Shown here one piece after another: positions 30,619 to 41,733 of a DNA stretch of 64,000 bases. The stretch is taken from the NCBI GenBank assembly GCA_019828595.1, contig JAHQRK010000001.1, positions 496,001-560,000 of the forward strand, written 5' to 3'. How positions within the stretch are numbered: the stretch's first letter is position 1; every line of letters begins with the position of its first letter. The notes under the pieces were generated by a model. That model was not told the origin of the DNA and made no database searches. It worked only from the letters and a program-made list of their open reading frames with translations. Origin of the DNA: Aphanomyces cochlioides. Lineage: Eukaryota; Oomycota; Saprolegniomycetes; Saprolegniales; Verrucalvaceae. The position numbers and the translations under genes were made by a program.

Positions 30619-32441
30619 CTACATGCGGTAAAGCTTGGCGCTCTTGGTTTGTTCCAAATCGACCTTGTGGCCAAACAAGTCGCGGATGTTGCTCAAGCGG
30701 TACTTGATCATCGTCGGGCGTTCGAGCGACAAACCCCACGCAATCACGCGGACATTTTCAGGAAGGCCCATGGGTCGCAACATTTCTGGTCGGAAGACAC
30801 CAGAGTTACCGATTTCCGTCCACTTATTCAAGTCGGGATGGTATGCAAAGATTTCCATCGATGGCTCCGTGTAAGGATTGTACGCTGGCTTGAAGCGCAT
30901 TTGCGTAATGCCTACGACGACAACGTCAGCGACGGCCGCTTTCATGGCGAGTCTATACCGATCTTGTTGAAAAACGCCGAGATGAAGCCAATCAAGTCGC
31001 CCAAACTCAAGTCGTAGTCAGCAACCACACCTTCGACTTGGTGGAATTCCGCCAAGTGCGTGGCATCCATGCTTTCATTGCGGAAGACGCGATCGATCGA
31101 GAAATACTTCTTGGGCTGGAAGCCGCCAGGTTGCTAAACACAACATGTTAATGGAAGCCATCGCTGTCAAATACGTACATTGACCAATTGGTAAAGCATG
31201 CGAGCCGACACGGCAGTCGTGTGTGTTCGCAACAAGTTCTTGAACGATTCATCGCGAGTAAAGGCACCGCGACCATGTCTATCCATTCGAAATGAGTTCT
31301 TTTGAACTAAGCAGCCAACGAACATACCCGATAGAGCCATGGCCACCGTTTTCATGCATATCACGGACGCGCTCGTAGTATTCTTCAGGGACAGAGTTGG
31401 CCTTGGCTGGGGCTAGAAGATTAGCAAATCAGGAATACCATTGAGAAAGCGCCATACTCGTCAAGAAGAACGTATCGTGAGCATCACGAGCAGGATGCGA
31501 TTGAGGCTGGAACAACGAGTCGAAGTTCCAGAAGCTGCTTTCGACGAAGCGGTTGGTGGGCATTTCATCGAAACTAGTCGGAGTCAATGCTAAAAGAAAG
31601 GATCAAAGTACCCCATGTCCATCAAGACGCGACGAAATTCCGAACGAACTTTCATCAGAGGATGCAAATGACCACCGCCGACGGGAAGACCCAACGTGTT
31701 GAAGTTGTAAGGCTTGAACTTTTCCGTCTTCCATTCTTCACTGTCCAACATTTCTTTGTTCAAACCAGCCGCGAGACGCTTGCGTTCCAAGGCAAAGTTT
31801 GGTCCCTTGCCCACTTGGAAGGACTTGCGGGTTCTGTAGATCAGCATGAGGGAGATTAGAATAAAAATATTGTACTGGAGAGAGATAAGCTTGCGTCGCT
31901 TCAAGTCCTTGGACACTTCGTCGGCAACTTGGAACACATTTCCTTCAACAGCAGCAATGAGGTGCAATTGTTCAGCGGCGCCATCGACGACATTATCCGC
32001 CTAGCAAGATCTTTGTGACAAGAATTCTTAGTTGGCAAGTACATTGCGGTAGATTCGACCGGTTGCCTTGTCCATGCGAATCCACCTGTTCTTCATGCAA
32101 GCGCCTTGAGCGACTTTGAACGTGGCAGCGCCGATAGCTTGTTCCAACGTCGCTTTGTCTGCACCTTCCGTCTCGGGAATCGCATTGTAGAGTTGGAATT
32201 CGGGACTTCCATTCTTGACAAACTCTTGCGCTTCTTCAGACAAGACCCAGAACGATGTGGAGAGGTCCGACGAAGTGACAAACGCGTCGACGAGGAGACT
32301 CTTGACGACGCCGACAACCAACTCGTGGTCGAGATTGTGGTTCAGAGCGTACGTGTAGGTATCCTCAATCGTTTCGGAGGCGTCAAGGAACTTGAGGAGC
32401 TGCGCTTCGCACGCTTGCTTGGCTTGATCTGAGTAACTCAT
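30619..32441 (-). CDS. FARSA: Phenylalanine--tRNA ligase alpha subunit, cytosolic type
   Basis: Eight exons (32043-32441, 31876-32000, 31612-31833, 31458-31573, 31328-31412, 31179-31278, 30959-31133, 30619-30911) separated by 38-49-nt GT-AG introns encode 504 residues, close to the ~508 of human FARSA. It is the catalytic subunit that charges tRNA-Phe in the cytosol, forming a heterotetramer with the beta subunit. The N-terminal winged-helix region is in exon 1. The class II core has [25 protein letters not shown], motif 2 VFRNES, the AEFHQVEG block, [16 protein letters not shown], and motif 3 [12 protein letters not shown]. No lesion is visible. It anchors this region as host chromosome between two transposon-rich domains. 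Confidence 0.97.
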
Positions 32442-32563
32442 CCTGGCAATGAAGAAATGGCCACCACAGTTCCCTCCGCCAGGAAATTTCCCTTAGTTGA
32501 GATATACTGATCTTTTATTGGCTAAAATTCATGATTAAATTCAGTATAAGACAATTTTATTGG

Positions 32564-32605
32564 ATATAAATATCTTATATTAGCCATAATATAAGATATT
32601 TATAT
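32564..32605. repeat. Perfect 19-bp inverted repeat with 4-nt loop
   Basis: Arms 32564-32582 and 32587-32605 (atataaatatcttatatta and its complement) around gcca. AT-only stem, just upstream of the PheRS gene; it could be a cruciform or a degenerate MITE end. Confidence 0.8.
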
Positions 32606-32725
32606 TAGGATAATCGGTACATTTTGATTGGTAGTTATTATGCAGGTCAAGCTCTAAAGTCAACATGCTTGTGCGAGTCGGCCACATTGTCTGTATGAAA
32701 AGAATGCAGACAAAATACGTCTATT

Positions 32726-32758
32726 TAGCAAAATACGTCTAATAGACGTATTTTGCTA
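32726..32758. repeat. Perfect 16-bp palindrome with 1-nt centre
   Basis: tagcaaaatacgtcta and its exact complement flank one A. A further direct copy of caaaatacgtct lies at 32711-32722. It is close to the left side of the Harbinger-type gene pair at 32859-34866 and may belong to an element end. Confidence 0.8.
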
Positions 32759-32858
32759 TCCAACAAAGTTGAATACAGTTTGGGGGATATGCTGAATCAA
32801 CAAAGTCCAAAAATAGTTTGTGTTTGCTGTTGCACTTTTTGTAAAACTTGCAAAACCG

Positions 32859-33887
32859 ATGGTGGCACTCACCCACCTCGGTCTACCGCTGATGGCGATG
32901 TTGTGTGACGATGCATTCTCGACGAGCCAAGCAATTGAAATCCCCCGTGCACGCTTTGACCTTCATAGACACAGCGACAACTACTGTAAATTTCATTTCC
33001 GCTTTCGAAAGAGCGAAATCCTTCAACTCATATCCCTGCTGCAAATACCCGACCCTTTCAAATCAAGTCGTGGATACAATGCATTATCAGTTGAGGCGAT
33101 ATGCATGCTCCTCAATCGACTTGCGTGGCCCAATCGACTTGGGGCCATGATCACTATGTTTGGTCGTAGCAGAGAAGCAATATCATCAATGACGGTCGAG
33201 CTCACGGACATCATTTACGAACGATTCAAAGATGTTTTGTACTGGGATGTCAATCGATTGAACTGTCATTGGTTTGAACGATGCGCACAAGCAATTTACA
33301 ACAAGGGAGGACCATTAGACTGTTGTATTGGTTTTATAGATGGCACTGTTCGAGGTATATGTCGTCCAAAAGGACAGCTTCAAAAGGTCACGTTCAATGG
33401 GCATAAGGTATGAACATCATACGCTTATCGTATATCATGGTTCGCATGTTAATAGCGCAAAAATGCACTGAAGTATCAATGTGTTACATCTCCCGATGGT
33501 ATCATATTTCATTTGTACGGGCCCGAAGCTGGCTCGCGTCATGACGCCTACTTATTACAACAAAGTGGGCTAACCCAATTTCTAGACTCGAGGCTAAAAT
33601 GCAATGGCAAGCAATACGTAATCTATGGAGACCCAGCATATGGCATGGGCAAAATCATTGTTTCTGGATTTAAAGGAGCAAGAATTACAGACGAAGAACA
33701 ACAATTCAACCGTCAGATGAGTGCCCTTCGTGTTAGCGTTGAATGGGGCTTTGGCATTGTGATCAAGACGTTTGTAATGATCGACTTCAAACAAAGCCAA
33801 CGATTGAATACACAACAAGTTGGAAAACATTATGCATTGGCAGTTCTTCTGACCAATGTTCGCACTTGCTTACGAGGAAAACAGTAG
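32859..33887 (+). CDS. PIF/Harbinger DDE transposase, with one intron
   Basis: Exons 32859-33407 and 33456-33887 (48-nt GT-AG intron) encode 326 residues. It is related to the transposase at 46215-47318: RARFDL, FRFRKSE, LSVEAICMLLNRLAWPNR and FGRSREAI correspond block by block. The triad is D in GFIDGTVRG, D in IYGDPAYGMG and E in SVEWGFG. The C terminus is shorter than the relative's, ending soon after TNVRTC, so the last ~15 residues (NQISSFFGL-equivalent) are missing. The first ATG of the frame is used, though similarity begins a little later. It is followed by a convergent Myb-like gene. Confidence 0.85.
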
Positions 33888-34115
33888 TAGAGTAGAGGTA
33901 TTCACGCGCTGTTGGAGGAGCCATACCAAACGTTGATGAAATTTGGTTTCCTACCATCTAGAATTAATACATCAGAGATAAATACACTCTCTATTCGATT
34001 CATGCCTAAGTGCCTTTTATGCATACACAAAATATTAATTACATGTTAGTCCTGTTTGAACCTTCAATGTATTTCATGAAGGATGCGAAAAGCTGTAAAT
34101 TATGCTCGCGCTCTT

Positions 34116-34866
34116 TCATTTGTTGTTCACGTTCTTTGACTTGAAGCTCATGATTGGCTCAATCTCGCGTTGTGCAATTCGCTCATCTTGTTCAAATTTG
34201 AACTTTGTTTCATCAAGCTCAATTCGTCGTTTTGCAATGTCGTTGGACTCTTTTTGCATTTTGTTCGACTCTTGGGCGATGGCAGTATAGTCACGCAAGA
34301 TAGCCATTGGTTCGTTTGGCTTCTTTGACGCCTCAACAACAGAAGATGATGCATTTTCGGCATCATCGCCAGTGGATTCCCGCTTTCTTTTCATTGCTGT
34401 CATCGCAAGGCGGCGGACATCATCGCTGTCGTCCTCTCGCTTCTTTATCTTGGCCATTTTGGTGCTCTTCTTTTCTATCTTTCCGCTATTACTTGCGTCC
34501 ATCTAAGCATTAGTACATTTTTACTGTAGTTTAAGACAATTCAATGAGCATTTATACCATGTCAACAATATCCTGGAGAAGTTGGTCCCTCTCAGTATAC
34601 TCCTCCTCTGTACCGGAAGCTCGAAGTGAGGCCATGTTGTCCTTTTTGAAGTTTTGTAAGAGATCCTCAAACCTGCGCCGACACGAGTATGAGTTAACTG
34701 AACCATCACCGTGGATTTCGCACATACATCTCGACAACTCATCCCACCGTCGACCAGTCTGGCCATAATCAGCAGAAAAAGGTTGAATCCGCATGACTTC
34801 ACGTAACACATCGACATCAGTCGCCGCCTTGAAGCGGAACACGTCCTTCCGCTTTCCATCGCTCAT
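34116..34866 (-). CDS. Myb/SANT-like and coiled-coil partner of the 33-kb Harbinger transposase
   Basis: Exons 34558-34866 and 34116-34502 (55-nt GT-AG intron) encode ~231 residues: a SANT-like N terminus (RWDELSRCM, SCRRRFEDLLQNF), a Lys-rich basic region (TKMAKIKKRED), and a long charged coiled coil. The frame ends at 34116. A one-base shift near 34150 would continue the coiled coil (LQVKEREQQMKEREHNL) to a stop at 34039-34041, so the gene is probably frameshifted near its 3' end. Convergent with 32859-33887, as in the intact element at 45284-47447. Confidence 0.75.
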
Positions 34867-36239
34867 TATTTCGTCCAATCAGGAGTCTCAGCGTATTCTA
34901 CAGAACTTGTTGCGAAAACTTGACTTTGTTGACTGCAGATTTGTGCATTCAGAGCAGAATGTTCGTCAATAGTGAATGTTAATTGCGACCACTCCGAAGA
35001 TGTTTGAAGTTCCACGATTAGACGTCTATATATTTTCTTTGTTCAATGAATAGCTATCTGTCAGTAGTTGGTGAAGCTCAACAGACTGGCGGGAGTCCAG
35101 AAAATTTGCAAACCAAAAAGAGGGAAGTGCAGGAAGAAATAAGAAATCACAGGACAATGTAACACACATTACTGATGAGTTATGACGCTAAATACATATG
35201 AGGAGATATCCCATTGTTCGGTGCCAATGAAGGGAAACATAAGGAAAATTCTTTGGGAATAGTTTGAGCAATGATGACACATCTGCGTGAACAAAGAACA
35301 GACATCCCTGGTTGACGCCTCCAACGCCTTTCTGCATCCTTTTCAGTGTGTCTCGTTTACATAGGACAATAGCTACATGAACGTCGATTCTAGTGGCAAC
35401 GGTGGCGTCCAAGCTGGAGTCGGTACTGGCAAAGGCGCATTCCTTCATAACAGGATGAATCTATGATAAAACAGGGGTGTCATTCCTGTTATGAAGGAAT
35501 TGTTCTGGCGAACTGGTCATTCTGACGTTCAGATCAGCCATATTACGATCTCAAATTGGTGATAATTGCTCCCATTTCCACTGAAGAAGGCATTGTCATC
35601 TGAGAAACGTCATGCCTGCAGATATGATATGAGTTAGATAAATGCTTGATATCTATGTTAGTGCTGATCTGCATGGCCGAGAGGAATGGATGTTTGAATG
35701 CTCAAGAGGATATCGCAGGTCCGAGTCTAAGGATGGTTTTGCTATTTAATGTTATGTTGACCAGCAGGACGATATTCATCACACACTAGCATTCAGGATC
35801 AATAGAAAAGTGCTTCAGAGGTAAGAATGCATGCCAGTCACACCTGTTAGCCTCGCTGTTTCGAGAAAGTGGAAGCAATTACAAGAACCACAAAAGTATT
35901 ATTGCCTTACGATGTGAAAGACCACCAAGTTCGATAGACAATCGAGCTAGAAGTTGTTGTGAATAGTTCAGAGTAAAAGTAATGCGTGCTTAATGTGCAA
36001 CGAACGGTCTACACTACAGGAGTTATTTTAGGCTGCAGGAATAGGTTGTGTGATATGGATTATCTATTGCACCAAATGAACTCAAACAAACATAGTTAGG
36101 AAGCCAACGATGATTGATAATACAGTTAGTAAAAGCAACAGACAATTCGGCCACAAGTCAAACAATGACTTTGAGGCCAGGATGTATTCCAGGCTACACA
36201 AGAGGCATGACATTGACGGCTCATAAGCAATCACAAGCA
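34867..36239. other. Long gene-poor stretch
   Basis: No gene is supported. The minus frame at 35188-35448 is unassigned. Terminal repeats of the preceding Harbinger pair are not resolved, although a ttgcgaaaac block near 34910 resembles Harbinger ends in this window. A separate 17-bp inverted repeat is listed at 35439-35500. Confidence 0.45.
35439..35500. repeat. 17-bp perfect inverted repeat, 28-nt loop
   Basis: attccttcataacagga (35439-35455) and its exact complement (35484-35500). It could form a hairpin or mark ends of a very small foldback element. Confidence 0.75.
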
Positions 36240-37140
36240 TTCGCCGTTAACAGCGCAAATTTACCTGCGCGATTTAGAACTTCTTTGGACTGGTTGGATT
36301 TATGCAATTCGCAACGCACCAGTGTGAACAGCCACACGGCAACACGCCACGCTGGCTGGATCATGCCAACGATACCCTGGAGGGGAATGGTAGTGATAAA
36401 GACAGATTCTCATTATTATTTGATTATTCTACTACAAGTTTAGCACTAGTGTCAACAGCTAGACGGCAACCTTGGCTGTAGGTTATCGTAGGTCACGCCA
36501 ACGAAGCTCTCGATGGGAATGCTTGTGAAAAGGACGGAATCTCATCACTGTTAGATTAGTATACGTACAAGTTCAGTACTAGCGTAAACAGCTAGGATAC
36601 CACCTTCGCTGCAGGTTAGCGCAGGTCGTGCTAACGATGCTCTCGATGGGAATGGTAGTGAACGGGACAGATTCTCATTATTGTTTGATTAGTCTGCGTG
36701 TAAGTCCAGTACTAGCGCGAACAGCTAGACTGCTACCTTGGCTGCAGGTTAGCACAGGTCGTGCCAACAACGCTCTGGAGGGGAAGTGTAGTGAAAGGTA
36801 TGAAATCTTCATATCGTTTGATTAGTCAAAGAACAGCTAGACCAGCACAGTGTGAACAGTCACACTGCAAGTCACCAAGCTGGCTGGGGCATGCCAAGAC
36901 ACCCTGGAGGGGACTGGTAGTGAAAGGGAGGGATTATCATCTCAGCTAGATTATTCTACTACAAGTCCAGCACTAGTGTCAACAGCTAGACATCAGCATT
37001 CCACCTTGGCTGTAGGTAATCGTTGGTCATGCCAACGATGCTCTAGATGGGAATGGTAGTGAAAGGGACGGAATCTCATTACTGTTAGATTAGTGTACGT
37101 GCAAGTCCATTACCAGTATGAATAGCCTGACCGTAGCAGC
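36240..37140. repeat. Degenerate tandem array, ~132-bp period, 6-7 units
   Basis: The block gccaacga..ctct..a.gggaatggtagtgaaa recurs starting near 36365, 36497, 36630, 36763, 36893 and 37031 (steps 132, 133, 133, 130, 138). Between blocks, gattctcatta, tagattagt, caagtccagtactagcg and gaacagctaga blocks recur in the same order. A partial earlier unit begins near 36240. The short plus-strand frames inside are by-products. It is minisatellite-like and non-coding. Confidence 0.85.
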
Positions 37141-37255
37141 AAGTTTGATCGCGCCGAGCAATCTGCACGATACACAGCCAAAACTATAATGCGAGCCGAA
37201 GTAGAAACCACAAGCAGGTAAGAGCACAAGGCAACAACAGAATATACTTGATTTG

Positions 37256-37623
37256 TACTACACCTTTTTACATTCAAGTCGGGACAATCGGAAGTTCAAG
37301 TTGGGCTGGTCCTGAAAGTCGATATTCGACCAGATATAGATTTTACAAAGGTTTCGTCGAATCAATGAAAGAGGCTGGTAGTCAGTCAGTCACTTTCCTT
37401 GCTTCGCCAAAACCTTTGTGAAATCGATGAGTCGCCAGGGCTTTGTTGGAAGTGTTTAACTCATACTCGTAAGTTTTACGAGACTGTGATAAATTTAGAA
37501 GATGTCGAGGTGGGTAGATAATATTTTATCGAGGAGTGTATAAATTTATAAGGATATATATCTTCGGGACCAGCCCAACTTGAACTTCCGATTGTCCCGA
37601 CTTGAATGTAAAAAGGTGTAGTA
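37256..37623. mobile_element. 368-bp MITE with 57-bp perfect inverted repeats
   Basis: 37256-37312 and 37567-37623 are exact reverse complements over 57 bases, beginning tactacacctttttacattc. TA at both outer edges allows a TA target duplication with 55-bp repeats. Perfect arms imply recent insertion. It lies right behind the 3' end of the PDZ-like gene. The interior is non-coding. Confidence 0.85.
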
Positions 37624-37633
37624 TTAGTGAACT

Positions 37634-38149
37634 CTAGTCATCACTGTCATTCATTTGCTCAAAGACTTCTATGTCAGTCATGTCGTTAAAGGACAGGTAT
37701 CCTCTGCGCAGGACGTCTTCTTGAAGCAAACGAGAGCTGAGGTACCAGTCCCGTGCCCCTGGTCGCACATCATTTCACAATAAATTCAGTTGATTTCGCA
37801 CGAACTGGCATCTTGACAGAATAGTTGTCCGCAGATGTTGCTCACAAGCCATATGGAGCTGCAATATGAGTACATACCCACGAAAATGAAATTTCGATAG
37901 CGTTTTCGTCAGGTTGCAGCTGATAGCTCGAGTCCAGTTGATTGGATGTCGAGACCATTTGAGGAGAACTGCGCCCTTTCTCAATCCCGCTCTTTCAGCA
38001 GGAGAGTTAGGTACAACTTCTGTGACAACAAATGTTGCATCGTGTTGGCGAACTTTGAAACCCCATGGGTCACAAACGCAGCGTCGTGTAAGCACGACTT
38101 GTAGACGGAACCGGCAGTTAGTTTGGAGCACCTCGTGTGGTGCTTGCAT
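37634..38149 (-). CDS. Small PDZ-domain protein
   Basis: Exon 37882-38149 begins MQAPHEVLQTNCRF and contains a clear PDZ core: CDPWGFKVRQ (carboxylate-binding-loop position), FVVTEVVPNSPAERAGLRKG and VLLKW. A 123-nt GT-AG intron (37759-37881, donor GTGGGT) joins it in frame to 37634-37758, which encodes RDWYLSSRLLQEDVLRRGYL and an acidic end, MNDSDD. The total is 130 residues. PDZ domains bind C-terminal peptides of partner proteins; the partner here is unknown. The intron is long for this window, so the splice is the weakest point. It may be an intact small scaffold or a fragment of a larger gene. Confidence 0.6.
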
Positions 38150-38547
38150 TTCTCAAGATATTGAATATTGGTAAGCAGAATGTCAACTGAAGTTAAACTA
38201 GTAGATCACTTTCACAGTTTCTCTATTGTTCCCTACTGGCAAAGGCCAGTTGACGCTTACTGTTGTGATCATGCGTTGGAGCTATGTGTGTTTTCTCAGA
38301 CCAAAAGTATAAGTTGTACAAGTACTAATATAAATGTATAAAGAGAATTGAGTTTTAGACAAGTTATGATGATACAAAATACAATAAAGATTAGAGAGGA
38401 AGATGTGGAGATTTTAAAGTTATCAAATTTAAAGGACTAGTTCAAGTGTATAAATAATTTTCAAACATATGAGTGGTGGAAAATACCACTTCTAAGAGTA
38501 AAAGCATGATATGGCAGAGTTCTTTCTGGTCTTTTTCATCTTTTAAA

Positions 38548-38601
38548 GTGGTGAAAAACACCACTGTGTTATTCTTTACAAAGTGGTGTTTTTCACCACT
38601 A
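38548..38601. repeat. Double palindrome: two inverted copies of an already palindromic 19-mer
   Basis: agtggtgaaaaacaccact (38548-38566) and its complement (38583-38601). Each arm is itself a gtggtg/caccac palindrome, and a third related copy (gtggtggaaaataccac) lies at about 38473. It sits just inside the left MULE repeat. Confidence 0.75.
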
Positions 38602-38747
38602 TATAGAGGAGATGCCCGGCTGGGGATTTCAAGCTGGAACTGTTCAGTTGGGCTAGCAATACATATGTGGAAGTGTTTTGAGACAAGTAGTGTGATTTAT
38701 CATTACACAATTTATCCCTACCAAATGAATCTTATGGAACCTCGGTT

Positions 38748-40829
38748 CTATTCCATATGTAACGCACCCCTGTTGGCCCTGGGGCGACCTCGTAAATTGC
38801 CTTGTACGAGTAAATTTTCTTCAGGATCTTCTCGCTGACGTTGTCTTTGGGTGCGATTTTGCAGTTTTCTTGGAGCTCCTTCTAAGCCATTTGGAATATC
38901 TCCCACATGACAGCACACTGACACAGAGTGCACACAGATATTATTGCGCACCCAAACTAAACAGCCGCATCGTGTCTTCTTGCCATCTGTGCGTACAACG
39001 CTCCAGCCATTCTCTGGTTGCATGTGCACTTCCAAACGACGCAAGTCTCTGGGCATACGGCTTCGTGCAAAGTGGATGGGATTACGATATTCATCTGCAT
39101 CATCTTCCTAGTCAACATGTGCTTGCCCCAAATGCAACACGTTCCATGTCATAGGATTTAGTCCAACCCGACCAGACACACGTAAGCGGCTGTCGCGTTG
39201 CAATTGGAGATAATGGCGCTTGAGACGCTCCGAAACACAAGGTTGGAGAGCCCAAGGTCGATTGAGCCTGGATTCTTTTGCCAGTATATTGCAAAACTCT
39301 TGGATTAAATGAGGCATATGCAGCTTTTGATTATTAAGAAACTATATTCAAGGTCAAAGACATTCATATACTAAACCGCACTTACTCTTTTTAAATCAGC
39401 GTTGAAATGCTCATTCGGGTTGTTTGTGTAGGCACTACCACAGTCACTGTGATAAACTTGCCACTTCCAAAATCGTATGTCACTTCGATTGTTGAATCTC
39501 ACGTCTCGTGGCAACCATGTGTCAAAAAAATAAGTGCGAAACTTGCGTAGCTCTCGGGAACCACTCCATCTCTCATAGATTTCACCCATTTTTTCTTGGA
39601 GCCCTTCGAAAGATAAAGACAAGTGCAACAAGTAGATGTCGAAGGTGACTCGACGCCATTCATGCCATTCGAGACCTCCCTTTCTTTCGTAACACTTCTT
39701 TAGAACATGAAAAAACACATGAGGTACTGAATTTCTTGTCCTCTTGCACCAAAAAATTCTAGCAAACCTCTGTGTTGCGCACGATCAGCGTCACCCATAA
39801 AGAGCACAGGCGACCATGTGTAGTTGAGCTTGCTCTGCATAATGGATTGTAAAGCATTCCAAACCCACTTGAAGTCGTCGCGTGTTCTTTGTGATGTTAT
39901 ACTCACGCACAGTACATGAAATTGTCCAACTTTGTCAGAATAACCAGATTTATTGGTCTTGAAGGTTGTGTCGACGTACACAATGACCCTGAAGTCAGGG
40001 TTGGATGTACAAACAGAAATATAGCGTTCGAGTAAAGAAAGAGTTGTGAAGGCTACATTGTAATTAGGAGGTGAAAATATGCCCTGTTTACCAGCTCGAA
40101 AAGAACGAATCCCACCATCACCCACTTGCGGTTTGCCATCCACACATGGTACTCCGAAAACAAAGGCTTGATTTGAATCAACACCGTCCTGAGACAGACA
40201 CCTTCGTGCAAGTTCAACTTCAACAGCTTGCACCGTACTCTGATGTTGCATTTCCTTGGACCTTATGTACTTTATACTGTCTTGCACCTGCTGTAGAGAA
40301 GGCAAGGGACTTTGTCCAAACTCGTGCCTGGCATGAGCTGCCTCAAGTTTGTTGAACAAATCTTTAGGCTTGCGGGTTGGATTATCATTTAACCAAGCCC
40401 GTAGAGCTTCTTTCATGCTATCTGTTACCTAAATTATTCATTAGCTGTGAACGATATCCAGGAGACACTTACTGCAGTACGGACTGGTGATCGTGCACCA
40501 CCATCAGGAAACTGGTTAGAGCGGTGAACCCCCCGTGCAGCCACGTAGGCCAGCCCAGAGGGAACACATGTTATGATTCTGTACTTGACAGGACATTTTT
40601 CTATATTGCTCGAATTGAACCCATTGAAGTCGGGGTGGCACCGACTGGAAACACAACAGGTGTACTGCACCTTCATGGGATGGGGCTCAAAGCAAGCAGC
40701 ATTGTACACGTCAGGGTGTTTCATAGTGCATGGCTTGTTATTACTGTTAGGCGTCCTGAAAGAAGGGAGGTTAGCCAGAAACGCTGCTAGCTCGGGTATT
40801 GGAAGTTGAATTAAAGGAAGAAAGTCCAT
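38748..40829 (-). pseudogene. MULE transposase, nearly complete but with frameshift and stop
   Basis: Exon 40473-40829 carries a Cys/His-rich WRKY-GCM1 or FLYWCH-like finger (CCVSSRCHPDF, KCPVKYRIITC). A 44-nt intron (40429-40472) leads to the MULE catalytic domain with VIVYVDTTFKTNKSG and LFMGDADRAQHRG, and a later YTNNPNEHFN block supplies the Glu. A second intron (39342-39385) joins KR to FLNNQKLHMPH. The C-terminal SWIM finger is CGCLVWVRNNICVH. Two lesions exist: a frame loss in a run of six T near 39707-39712, where seven would restore LMCFFHVLKKC, and an in-frame TAG at 39108-39110 between HVD and EDDADEY. Probably recently inactivated. Confidence 0.85.
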
Positions 40830-41013
40830 GAGTCCTCAACAAGATAAAGACACGATGGAAAGGACTGGGAGTACGACATAACGGTCACTTGTGAGTAACT
40901 GTCTTAAATCCACGGAAAACCGAGATCGCACAATGAATCCACGGCAGTCTTTGTGAAATATGTGTATAAGACAAGAGAAAGAAGAGTGATGTGTATTACA
41001 TCATCGTTTGGAA

Positions 41014-41235
41014 TCACTCACTATCTAGCTGGAATTTCGTGATAAGAGTATTCATATAGTGGATGTTTTGAACATCCAAGCGTAGATCACGCGAAGTTGT
41101 AATCGACGGGAAGTGCAATTCCATAATGTCTTGAATTCGACTGACACTCTTATGAAATGTCTCTTCACTCATGTTCTTCATTGTTTTGGAAAGCTTCCTG
41201 AGCTCTCGACGAACGTCTTGAGGCGTGGTGGACAT
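41014..41235 (-). CDS. Unassigned 73-residue frame upstream of the MULE transposase
   Basis: The frame starts MSTTPQDVRRELRK at 41235 and is charged and helical, with no known domain. It ends just after a possible GTGAGT splice donor, so it might be a 5' exon of the MULE gene, but no convincing acceptor joins it to 40829. Low confidence. Confidence 0.35.
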   Translation of the reverse strand: MSTTPQDVRRELRKLSKTMKNMSEETFHKSVSRIQDIMELHFPSITTSRDLRLDVQNIHYMNTLITKFQLDSE

Positions 41236-41733
41236 GGCAGCTCAAACGCAGTTGTAACTAATCTTCGTTTTATCAATCACATGACACCTGATAGTTATTC
41301 TTAGAATGTACGACATTACGGTACAATGTGTACGTTGTACATACGTCAAATCACTCTGAACATGCACATACTGTATAAAAATGATCTTGTGGTCTGAGTT
41401 GTATATATTGCCAAACTGTTTGCAAATTAAATTTGAATATTGTATTATTCGACTCTAATTGCTCCTCTGGACGCCAGACCATATTTTCACCCCAAACTTT
41501 TTTTCACATTTATATATTCATACCAAAACAGCATATAATGGTGTCAAGAAAATGTGAGAATTTCATGAGTGCCCGTCTGGATGCCGAATCGATATATTGA
41601 TTTTGACTACAAAAAGGCAGTAAAAACTTATTGCATACAAATATGCCTATTTCTCAACAAAATTATGAGATAAAATCATTCACATATCTATCATGTGCCA
41701 CAGAACAAATTGCTTGGTGCAGTCGCCTTTGGC

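Noticed and set aside
36114..36949. Short plus-strand frames in the 36-kb repeat array as a repetitive protein gene
   Set aside because: Frames are not in phase between repeat units and stops fall inside most units.
36240..37140. CRISPR-like array
   Set aside because: Units are ~132 bp and degenerate throughout with no constant short repeat and unique spacers; the genome is eukaryotic.
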